Shown here piece by piece: positions 6,542-13,541 of a stretch of DNA of 20,628 nt; positions within the stretch are counted from its first letter, which is position 1; each line of letters opens with the position of its first letter. This stretch comes from JBEKZD01 sp050013395 (lineage in GTDB: Bacteria > Verrucomicrobiota > Verrucomicrobiia > Palsa-1439), in the NCBI GenBank assembly GCA_050013395.1, contig JBEKFI010000050.1:1-20628 (forward strand), written 5' to 3'. The position numbers and the translations under genes were made by a program. The notes below the pieces were generated by a model, which was not told the DNA's origin, searched no databases, and saw only the letters and a program-made list of their open reading frames with translations.

Positions 6542-8044
6542 ATGAAACGCGACTTGGCTGCTCTTTCCGGGGAAACGTTCGACCTGCTCGTCATCGGAGG
6601 AGGAATCTTCGGCGCCGGGGCCGCACGGGATGCGGCTTTGCGCGGCTGGCGGGTCGCTCTGGTCGAGAAGGCTGACTTTGCGAGCGGCACTTCGAGTCGG
6701 TCGTCGAAGCTGATTCACGGCGGGTTTCGTTATCTAGAGCAGTACGCGTTTGGTTTGGTTGCCGAAGCCTGCCGGGAACGGCGGATTCTGCAACGCATCG
6801 CGCCGCATCTGGTGCGTCCGCTGCCCTTCCTTCTGCCGGTGTACGAAGGCGATCGCCGCTCGTTCACAAAGATTCGACTCGGAATGACCCTCTACGATCT
6901 GATGGCTCGGTATCGGAACGTCACGCCGCATCAGTCGCTTTCGCCTGATGCCGCGCGTGCAAAGGAACCAGCACTGGCCCCGACACAGGTGTCGGGGCTG
7001 GCTCGGCGCGGTCTGCGGGGCGCGGTGCTGTTCTACGATTGCCAGGAGGATGACGCGCGGTTCTGCCTGGAAAACGTCATTCACGCAGCCGAATGCGGAG
7101 CGGTGTGCGCGAACCATTGCGAAGTCACCGGGTTCGTGACGCGCGAGGGTCGCATTGTTGCCGCGCGCGTCACCGACCGATTGAAAGGTGGTGAAACGTT
7201 CGAGATCAGCGCCCGCGCCTTCGTGAACGCTGCCGGCCCGTGGGTGGAAGCGGTTGCGAACCTGACTCCCTTCGATGGTCGCCGTGTCGCGCTCAGTCCG
7301 ACGAAAGGAGTTCATCTTCTGTTGCCGCGCCTCACGCAGCAGCACGCCGTTTCTTTCCAGTCCCGCTCAGCGCGGGATGGCCGCATCATGTTCATCATTC
7401 CGTGGGGTGAGTATTCGATCGTCGGGACAACCGACACCGATTGGCGGGGCGATCCCGGCCAAGTGCGAGCCGAACCGGCGGACATCGATTACCTGTTGGC
7501 CGAGGTGCGGGCGGTTCTGCCCGGCAGTTCTGTAGAATTGTCTGACGTCATTACCACGTTCGCCGGCGTCCGCGCCCTTTTGCACTCGGAAGTTGCGAAT
7601 CCTTCGTGGCGCTCGCGCGAGTACCGCATCGTCCGTCACGGCGAAAACCTGATCAGCATCGCCGGTGGCAAGTACACCACTTACCGCGCTATCGCTGAGG
7701 AGGCGGTGAATCGGGTTTCCAGATTGCTCGGGACACGCGTTGCGCCTTGTCGCACGGCCGAGACGCCGCTTCCTCAACACCGTCCGCCGTTGTCAGGAGA
7801 GAGGATCGCAGACTCGCCCGTCGTTTACGCGAGCGACATTGCTCACGCCTGCGAGTACGAAATGGCGGTGACGGTCAGTGACGTGATGCGTCGACGCACA
7901 AGCCTCGCTCTCAGCCGCCATGGCGGCGCTGAGACCGCCGCGGCGGTTGCCAGACTGATGGCAGCACATCTTGGCTGGAGCGATGATCAAAAGAGCCGTT
8001 ATCTCCAACAGTATCTCGACGAATGGAAGCAGGCTCTCCCGTGA
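6542..8044 (+). CDS. glpD: FAD-dependent glycerol-3-phosphate dehydrogenase
   Basis: Membrane-associated flavoenzyme oxidising sn-glycerol-3-phosphate to dihydroxyacetone phosphate and passing electrons to quinone. It is 500 residues from ATG 6542, close to the family length. An N-terminal dinucleotide fold is seen in VIGGGIFGAG (GxGxxG at 19-24), followed by SRSSKLIHGGFRYLE, the AFVNAAGPWVE block, PWGEYSIVGTTDTD, GGKYTTYRAIAEEAV, and a C-terminal cap with DVMRRRTSLAL. The frame remains open upstream to 6284 but would translate repeat copy D, so that start is rejected. The stop overlaps the GTG start of the downstream GDPD gene, indicating translational coupling. A perfect 10-bp hairpin inside the coding region (6977-6998) lies in a part that is variable in the family. 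Confidence 0.93.
   Translation: MKRDLAALSGETFDLLVIGGGIFGAGAARDAALRGWRVALVEKADFASGTSSRSSKLIHGGFRYLEQYAFGLVAEACRERRILQRIAPHLVRPLPFLLPVYEGDRRSFTKIRLGMTLYDLMARYRNVTPHQSLSPDAARAKEPALAPTQVSGLARRGLRGAVLFYDCQEDDARFCLENVIHAAECGAVCANHCEVTGFVTREGRIVAARVTDRLKGGETFEISARAFVNAAGPWVEAVANLTPFDGRRVALSPTKGVHLLLPRLTQQHAVSFQSRSARDGRIMFIIPWGEYSIVGTTDTDWRGDPGQVRAEPADIDYLLAEVRAVLPGSSVELSDVITTFAGVRALLHSEVANPSWRSREYRIVRHGENLISIAGGKYTTYRAIAEEAVNRVSRLLGTRVAPCRTAETPLPQHRPPLSGERIADSPVVYASDIAHACEYEMAVTVSDVMRRRTSLALSRHGGAETAAAVARLMAAHLGWSDDQKSRYLQQYLDEWKQALP
6977..6998. repeat. Perfect palindrome inside glpD (REP-half-like)
   Basis: GCCCCGACAC (6977-6986) and GTGTCGGGGC (6989-6998) form a 10-bp perfect stem with a 2-nt loop, encoding part of LAPTQVSGLARR. 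The shape and CCCCGA core resemble the hairpins of the intergenic doublets, but the GTAG and CTAC ends are missing. It could be an eroded insertion or chance in GC-rich DNA. Confidence 0.35.
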
Positions 8045-8721
8045 AGAATCGTACCCTGATCATTGCTCACCGTGGCTGGAGCAGCCGCTTCACCGAGAAC
8101 GCGCTGCCCGCAATCCGCGCGGCGCTGAACTTGGGCGTTGATTTCGTCGAGATCGACGTTCATGAGACCCGCGACGGTGAGATTGTCGTATTTCATGATT
8201 ATCGGCTTAATCGATTATGCGGCGTTCGGGGCTGGCTGCGGAACAAGACGCTGGCGGAACTGAAGGAACTCAATGCGAGCATTCCAACGCTGGCCGAGGT
8301 GCTCCACATCTGTCGCGGCAAGGCGCGCGTTCTGATCGAAATCAAGCGCGCCGATCCACGCAAGGTTGCCGCACTGATTGAGAAGTGGGGAATGCAGGCG
8401 GACGTCATCGTTTTTTCGCTGTCGGTGGCGCGAATGAGGCAGTTTGCCGAGGCAAATCCCGACATCCCGCGTTTCGGCCTCGTCGCGCGGAACTTGAGAC
8501 GCGCGATTTCCCGTCTCAATGCGTCCGTGTCCGTTGAAGGACTAGGACTCAGCCGTCGCCTCGTGAGGTCGCACGATCTTGTGGAGCGAATCCATCGGAA
8601 CGGATGGAAGCTGTTCGTTTGGACCGTCAACCGCCCTTCGGAGATGCAGCGGCTCATTTCGTGGGGAGTGGATGGTTTGATCACCAACTATCCCGACCGC
8701 GCCCTGGCTTTAACTTTTTAA
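8041..8721 (+). CDS. Glycerophosphodiester phosphodiesterase
   Basis: Hydrolyses glycerophosphodiesters to an alcohol and sn-glycerol-3-phosphate. It has the GDPD TIM-barrel signature: IAHRGWS at the N terminus, TENALPAIRAAL, the metal-binding EIDVHETRDG and the VVFHDYRLNRL catalytic block, then VLIEIKR and a C-terminal VWTVNRPSEMQRLISWGVDGLITNYPD. At 226 residues and with no signal peptide it resembles the cytoplasmic UgpQ type more than the periplasmic GlpQ. The GTG start at 8041 overlaps the glpD stop (GTGA). An in-frame ATG at 8023 lies within glpD and is less likely. Its product is the substrate of the upstream GlpD, so the two form a small salvage operon. Confidence 0.92.
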   Translation: MKNRTLIIAHRGWSSRFTENALPAIRAALNLGVDFVEIDVHETRDGEIVVFHDYRLNRLCGVRGWLRNKTLAELKELNASIPTLAEVLHICRGKARVLIEIKRADPRKVAALIEKWGMQADVIVFSLSVARMRQFAEANPDIPRFGLVARNLRRAISRLNASVSVEGLGLSRRLVRSHDLVERIHRNGWKLFVWTVNRPSEMQRLISWGVDGLITNYPDRALALTF

Positions 8722-8760
8722 CGCTTTTAACTTTTTTAACGATTAGGTATTGTCTGGCGC

Positions 8761-9111
8761 ATGTTGCAGATCATTTTCAGCCCGGTCAGCGCGAAGGAAC
8801 TGGCGGCGATGCCGCGCAACCTTCAACTCGAACTCATCGACGGATTTCAGTTGTTGCCGCAGGACTTCGAGAAGGCGGACGAAAAGTTCGGCCAGTTGAC
8901 TCGTGGTGGAAAAAAGATCTACCGCTACCGCGTCAAAGACTACCGCATTTACTTCGAGAAGAAGGACGGTCTCATCAACGTCCTGTGCATCCTGAACAAG
9001 AACACGCTGAAGGATTTCTTTTTCCGCAGCAAACTGCCGATCTCCGAGGATCAACTCCTCCAAGAAAACCCCAAGTTCTGGCAACTACTGGAATCCGGCG
9101 GCAAGAAATGA
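8761..9111 (+). CDS. RelE/ParE-superfamily toxin-like protein, apparently orphan
   Basis: 116 residues. The core pattern resembles type II toxins of the RelE/ParE superfamily: an N-terminal strand and amphipathic helices, then a GGKKIYRYRVKDYRIYFEKKDG beta-hairpin region (described in pieces: KIYRYRVKDYRIYF, then INVLCILNKNT). The C-terminal tail of about 30 residues (DQLLQENPKFWQLLESGGKK) is longer than in typical RelE. No antitoxin gene of the usual 60-100 residues lies directly beside it: upstream is GDPD and the next gene is convergent. The last 137 bp overlap the antisense S8 protease gene. A second, truncated copy of its 3' half lies at 11236-11420. The start codon follows a T-rich tract with repeated TTTTAAC. 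Confidence 0.75.
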   Translation: MLQIIFSPVSAKELAAMPRNLQLELIDGFQLLPQDFEKADEKFGQLTRGGKKIYRYRVKDYRIYFEKKDGLINVLCILNKNTLKDFFFRSKLPISEDQLLQENPKFWQLLESGGKK

Positions 9112-10807
9112 GTCGGCCGCGCCGCTGCCTGTACTTCCGCCATAAGCCCAAGCACGCAAGCCCGCTGCCGACGAGCAGCAGTGTGCCCGGTTCCGGAACC
9201 GGCACTAAGTCCCAAGCCAAACCGTAGAAAACGCTGCCGGAGTACGTGTTCGTATAATAGACTCCAAATGCGTAATAGTTCGCCGGTAGGTCGGTGAGGT
9301 AGAGCTGCTCGACATTGTCCACCGTACTAATCGATTTGGCTTCGAGAATCATGTTGGACAGCGACTGGTTCGGACTGCTCCACAGCATCAGGTCGAGATT
9401 AGCCAATCCCAGCACGTTGTTGTTGGTGTCCACATCGCGGTACCAGTCCAATGTCAGGCGCAGCTCGCCGGATGATTGTGCGCTGATCATGTAGATGTTC
9501 GTCAAACCCAACTGCACATCGCTCCGGTCCCAGCCAACATTGTTGGTCACCAGATCGCCAAGAAAGCTGTTGCCATACTGCGTTGGAAAGGTCCTGCCGC
9601 CCGCAAGCTCATTGAAAGCCCGTCCGGCATTCAGCAAGCCGGCGCCCTGATTCGGATCCAGCGGGCGTGTGACCGAGATAACGCCGCCGATGTTGGTGGT
9701 ACCCTGAGTCCAGCCCGGCAATTTGGTGGCTGAATTGAGCAGGACAGCCTTGATCACGCGGGGATCGGTGGCGGAGTTGGACTGTGCGAGCGTGTTTCCG
9801 TACTGTACCAATCGCGCCGCCACACCAGCCACCATGGGTGCGGCAAAACTGGTGCCGGAATCAGTGACTACCCCGCTCACGGGGTTTTGGGCGGGTCCAG
9901 GATATGAGACGGCCACGGTGGTTCCCGAGGCAATAGTCGTTGCTATTCCCACATTGTTCGAAAGAACGGCGGTACTTGCGTTGTAGGTAAGATTCGAGGA
10001 GGCGGCGTAGAAGCCGGCCATGGCCATGTCGGCGCCCGGCGCGACGATATCGGGCTTGGACCGGCCATTGGACAGATACCCACGAGAACTGAAGTCGGCT
10101 ACCGATGTTGTTCCCACAGTCAGGTTGCTGACGGCTCCGACTGAGATGATGTTGTACGCATCCCCGGGTGCGGTGATCGAGTTTGTACCAGACGAACCGT
10201 TGTTACCGGCGGAGATGACGAAGATGACACCCCTGTTGCGCGCGAGATTGTCGGCCGTTCGGCTGAGCAGGTCGCTTCCATTGGCGCTATACGATGGATA
10301 AACGTTATAGTAATTAGTTCCACCTGACGTACCGGACAATACCATCGTTTCGTTGGGAGTACCCAAACTCATGTTGATCACCTTGCACACCTTCGCCGAA
10401 GCCGTGTTTTGAGTGGCCATCAGCCACATGTAGGATTGGAGATCGGGATCAGTCCCTGCGCCCGCGGAATAAAGCGTCGCCCTAGGAGCGACACCGCGAG
10501 TCACTACCCCCGTGCTTATGATCACGCTGGCCACCTCCGTGGCATGTTCGTTAGCGTCCGTGTACAGACTTGAGGTGGGACTGACAATGAACAGATTGTT
10601 CGTGTTGAAATCCACATGGTTCGTGGGCGTTCCCCCCTCCGCCTCAATTTGCCCCACATTAACCCCGTATCCGTCGTAGGTGGCTATGCCGCCCGTCAGA
10701 TTGATCATGTTTAATGCGTTGGTGTCCGCCCACGCCGCTAGCGGTGTCATCAAGGCAATTGCCAACACCAACATGCGCCGCAAGGCAGTGACTCTAGGAT
10801 GATTCAT
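8975..10807 (-). CDS. Secreted S8 (subtilisin-like) peptidase with PEP-CTERM sorting signal
   Basis: Predicted exported serine protease of 610 residues. ATG 10807 is preceded by a strong AAAGGAG ribosome-binding site, and the N terminus is a clear signal peptide (RRMLVLAIALMTPLAAWA). Catalytic elements are His88 in NEHATEVASV, the oxyanion Asn in ISAGNNG (about 202), and Ser320 in DSGTSFAAPMVAGVAA. The usual aspartate position reads VGQIEAEGG, with Glu55 and Glu57 in place of a DTG-type motif. The C-terminal PEP-CTERM signal is VPVPEPGTLLL, a hydrophobic span and a basic cluster RKYRQRR near residue 563, which would direct exosortase processing and surface or matrix attachment. Unusually the frame continues about 46 residues past the basic cluster, antisense to the relE-like gene, before stopping at 8975. 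Confidence 0.88.
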   Translation of the reverse strand: MNHPRVTALRRMLVLAIALMTPLAAWADTNALNMINLTGGIATYDGYGVNVGQIEAEGGTPTNHVDFNTNNLFIVSPTSSLYTDANEHATEVASVIISTGVVTRGVAPRATLYSAGAGTDPDLQSYMWLMATQNTASAKVCKVINMSLGTPNETMVLSGTSGGTNYYNVYPSYSANGSDLLSRTADNLARNRGVIFVISAGNNGSSGTNSITAPGDAYNIISVGAVSNLTVGTTSVADFSSRGYLSNGRSKPDIVAPGADMAMAGFYAASSNLTYNASTAVLSNNVGIATTIASGTTVAVSYPGPAQNPVSGVVTDSGTSFAAPMVAGVAARLVQYGNTLAQSNSATDPRVIKAVLLNSATKLPGWTQGTTNIGGVISVTRPLDPNQGAGLLNAGRAFNELAGGRTFPTQYGNSFLGDLVTNNVGWDRSDVQLGLTNIYMISAQSSGELRLTLDWYRDVDTNNNVLGLANLDLMLWSSPNQSLSNMILEAKSISTVDNVEQLYLTDLPANYYAFGVYYTNTYSGSVFYGLAWDLVPVPEPGTLLLVGSGLACLGLWRKYRQRRGRLISCRRIPVVARTWGFLGGVDPRRSAVCCGKRNPSACSCSGCTGR

Positions 10808-10970
10808 GGTTGCTCCTTTCGGGGAGGCGAAGGGAACGACACACCGATTCCGTATCGATACACAGCGCAGACAAATTAACCCGCCTATGTCTCCAGATCC
10901 CCTCACTTGGGGAAGCAATGGCAAATTGGAGGCGAAAAGTCAAGAAGATTGTGCGACGTTTCGGACGGCG

Positions 10971-11242
10971 CTATTCGAACAATAGTTGTTGCAAGCCTGC
11001 GGGACGGCGGAATGCGGCGGTCGAGAGTGTCGGTTCCGACTTGTCAATGCCGGCTTTGCGGCAGGCGGCGTGGAAGAGGGCGGAGAGTTGTTTGGCGAAG
11101 ATCCCTTTCCCGCGCATGCGGGAGCCAAAATTCGAGTCGTTGAGTTTACCGCCGCGAATCGCCCGGATCGCGGCAAGCACCTTCTCCTTGCGTTCTGGCA
11201 TGTGCTGGGCCAGCCATTCTTCAAACAGCGGCCCGACCGCGT
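10971..11242 (-). pseudogene. 3' fragment of a second PA0069-type radical SAM gene
   Basis: The minus-strand translation, from PLFEEWLAQHMPERKEKV through SRMRGKGIFAKQL to the LLFE terminus with its own TAG stop, matches the last roughly 90 codons of the intact radical SAM gene at 13542-14603. The nucleotide differences are mostly at synonymous positions, and the very end differs (RRPAGLQQLLFE against RRPFPAQQPLFE). The upstream part of the gene is absent: homology stops at ACCGCGT (11236-11242), where a relE-like fragment of opposite strand begins. It cannot encode a functional radical SAM enzyme because the cysteine cluster is missing. Confidence 0.85.
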
Positions 11243-11420
11243 CAAAAATTGCCGCATTTACTTCGAAAAGAAGGACGGAATCATCAACGTCTTGTGCATC
11301 CTGAACAAGAACACGCTCAAGGATTTCTTTTTCCGCAGCAAACTGCCGATCTCCGAAGACCAGCTTCTTCAGGAAAACCCCAAGTTCTGGCAACTGGTGG
11401 AAACCGGCGGCAAGAAGTAG
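11236..11420 (+). pseudogene. 3' half of a second RelE-like gene
   Basis: The translation CRIYFEKKDG, INVLCILNKNT, then a tail ending WQLVETGGKK, is almost the same as the C-terminal half of the intact relE-like gene at 8761-9111, with the same reading frame and an equivalent stop. About one base in eight differs, mainly silently. The 5' half is replaced by the antisense strand of the radical SAM fragment. The fused frame is open from 10986 to 11420, so a 144-residue chimeric protein could in principle be made, but only its last roughly 57 residues have a recognisable origin. Confidence 0.82.
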
Positions 11421-11433
11421 CTTAGCCCGAAGG

Positions 11434-13377
11434 TCATGGTCGGTGGCGGAGTCTCTGCCGTCGCGCGACGAAGAGACCAGTCAGCCCAAGCGCGCACAGC
11501 GCCCACGTGCCGGGCTCGGGGATCACATGATAATCCCTCAGCACCAGATTGTCTCCACTGTAGTCAACCAGAAAACTTCCCTCGCCACCAACCGTCATCA
11601 GGCGTTCGCCGCTGAGGACGTTGGTGAATGAGCCGGTGAGTGTATCAGCCGTCAGCAGCGTGAAGATGTCGGAGTTCAGCGCGTTGGTCTCGAAGCCGTT
11701 GATGAAACTGACCTGAAAAAGGCCGTTGAGCGTCGCCACCCCGTTGGTGACGAGGAGAAAATCGTACTCGCTGCCTTGGACAGTGCCGCCCAGTTCGAAC
11801 TGGAGCACGGCGCTGGATTGCAGGGTCACGTTGCCGAAATTGGTCAGCGCCCCCGGCGAGTTGCCCGGCGCTAGGGTTCCTGCCAAGGTCAGGTTTGCGT
11901 GGATCATGCCGGTCCCCTTGAGAAGAGCATTGGCTTGCACCGTCAGCCCATTCGCCGCGATTAAGGTGCCGCCATTGAGCCTGACAGAATTCGCAGGGCT
12001 CACGACCATGTTCGAAGCCACGACGGCCCCGCCATCGTTGACGACCAGCGAGTTGCCGCCGCCCCCGCCGTAGCCGACATAGAGGCTGCGGTTGCTCCAC
12101 ACCGACGAGCTGCCTCTGACCAGCACGCTATTGTTAGTGCCGACGTAGCCGATATAGCCGTAAATGTCGACCACGGCAGCACCGCTGTCGATGGTCAGGG
12201 AGTTGGTGTTGCCCCATTGGCCGACGTAGAGGTCGGACCGGGTATTCCACACTGACCCGGTGCCGCTGACCAGTACGCTCTTGCTGTCGCCGTTGTAGTA
12301 CCCGAGATAAGCGTAAGTGTTAAACACTCTACCACCGTTGCTGATGACCAGCGAGTTGCCGCTGCCGCTGCCGCCGAGATAGATGTTGGACCGGTTGCTC
12401 CACACTGACCCGGTGCCGCTGACCAGTACGCCGTTATCATTGCCGTTGGTGCCGATGTAGCCGTTGTTGTCGACCACCGCGCCGCCATTGCTGATGACCA
12501 GCGAGTTGCCGCCGCCCCCGGAATAGCCAACGTAGAGGTCGCCCTGGTTGTTCCACACCGACCCGGTGCCCCTGACCAGCACGCTGTTGTTGGTGCCGTA
12601 GGAGCCGATGTAGCCAATGCTGTTGAACACCGCGCCACCGCTGCTGATGACCAGCGAGTTGGTGTTGCCGCGGTAGCCGATGTACAGGTTGGACCGGTTG
12701 CTCCACACTGACCCGGTGCCGCTGACCAGCACGCTGTTGTTAGTGCCGAAGTAGCCGATATAGCCGTAACTGTTGGCCACGGCACCACCGCTGTTGATGG
12801 TCAGGGAGTTGGCGTTGCCGCTGGCCCCGACATTGAGGTTCGTTTGGTTATTCCACACTGACCCGGTGCCGCTGACTAGCACGCTGTTGTTGGCGTTGCT
12901 AGAGCCGATGTCGCCGGAGCGGCTATACACCGCTCCGCGGTTGCTGACGACCAGCGAGTTGCCGCCGCCCCCGCAATAGCCAACGTAGAGGTTGCCCTGG
13001 TTGCTCCACACTGACCCGGTGCCGCTGACCAGCACGCTGTTGTTAGTGCCGAAGTAGCCGATGTAGCCAGGGCTGCCAATGCTGTTGGCCACCACGCCGC
13101 CGTTGCTGATGACCAGCGAGTTGCTGCTACCATAGTTGCCAACATAGAGGTAGCCATTGGCGCTCAAATGACCGCCGTTAATGGTCTGCAGTTGGTCACA
13201 GTCCATGTAGTTGCCGCCATAGTAGTTACCCACCCAGTTGCTAACGCCGCCGCTGATGATGTTGGTTTGGTAACTGGCCGTAAACTGCGCCCGGGCTGGT
13301 GCATTAAGAAACAGCAGGCAACTGAACCCGCTCAGAGTTGTTCGACCGAGCAATGACTGGACTCGCCTCGTCTTCAT
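11434..13377 (-). CDS. T5SS/PEP-CTERM-associated repeat surface protein
   Basis: Predicted secreted, exosortase-sorted repeat protein of 647 residues. ATG 13377 follows a GGGAG-type ribosome-binding site, and a signal peptide ends in APARAQ. The body has seven or more repeats of about 40 residues. Each couples SVLVSGTGSVWSNxxxLYVG with NSLVISNGGxVxNxxGYIG, the pattern of the T5SS/PEP-CTERM-associated repeat, and probably folds as a beta-solenoid. A linker typical of autotransporters follows (LLKGTGMI, then TLAGTLAPGNSPGALT and ELGG). The C terminus is a full PEP-CTERM signal (VIPEPGTWALCALGLTGLF then ARRQRLRHRP). The stop lies 13 bp from the end of the truncated relE copy. It is probably a cell-surface or biofilm-matrix protein; the exact role is unknown. 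Confidence 0.88.
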   Translation of the reverse strand: MKTRRVQSLLGRTTLSGFSCLLFLNAPARAQFTASYQTNIISGGVSNWVGNYYGGNYMDCDQLQTINGGHLSANGYLYVGNYGSSNSLVISNGGVVANSIGSPGYIGYFGTNNSVLVSGTGSVWSNQGNLYVGYCGGGGNSLVVSNRGAVYSRSGDIGSSNANNSVLVSGTGSVWNNQTNLNVGASGNANSLTINSGGAVANSYGYIGYFGTNNSVLVSGTGSVWSNRSNLYIGYRGNTNSLVISSGGAVFNSIGYIGSYGTNNSVLVRGTGSVWNNQGDLYVGYSGGGGNSLVISNGGAVVDNNGYIGTNGNDNGVLVSGTGSVWSNRSNIYLGGSGSGNSLVISNGGRVFNTYAYLGYYNGDSKSVLVSGTGSVWNTRSDLYVGQWGNTNSLTIDSGAAVVDIYGYIGYVGTNNSVLVRGSSSVWSNRSLYVGYGGGGGNSLVVNDGGAVVASNMVVSPANSVRLNGGTLIAANGLTVQANALLKGTGMIHANLTLAGTLAPGNSPGALTNFGNVTLQSSAVLQFELGGTVQGSEYDFLLVTNGVATLNGLFQVSFINGFETNALNSDIFTLLTADTLTGSFTNVLSGERLMTVGGEGSFLVDYSGDNLVLRDYHVIPEPGTWALCALGLTGLFVARRQRLRHRP

Positions 13378-13448
13378 AGCTCTTCTCCCATTCTCGCAAC
13401 CTGAATCGACCAAGTGGCGCCCCACCCGCCTCTCGCCTAATGCGCGGT

Positions 13449-13478
13449 TTTATAACGCTGCTGTCGTCTCCAGCGCAA
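13449..13478 (-). promoter_or_regulatory. Candidate sigma-70 promoter for the repeat surface protein
   Basis: On the minus strand TTGCGC (plus coordinates 13473-13478) and TATAAA (13449-13454) are separated by 18 bp and lie about 70 bp upstream of the ATG at 13377. It is a good visual match, in the gap between this gene and the radical SAM gene upstream. Confidence 0.42.
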
Positions 13479-13541
13479 GCAAAAAATCTAGCCCCCAGCG
13501 CCCGTCGGATCATCCTGTGCGGCACTGACGGCGGTGCTGGG

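Noticed and set aside
7361..7377. TCCCGC/GCGGGA hairpin and the GCCGCCATGGCGGC palindrome (near 7916) in glpD
   Set aside because: Short stems in GC-rich coding DNA, encoding segments consistent with the family; no repeat-element ends.
10852..10861. GTATCGATAC palindrome upstream of the S8 protease gene
   Set aside because: A 10-bp palindrome is expected by chance at this scale and there is no second copy or linked regulator.
12000..12788. Long antisense open frames rich in Ala, Thr, Ser, Trp
   Set aside because: They are shadows of the repetitive surface-protein gene and have no independent protein features.
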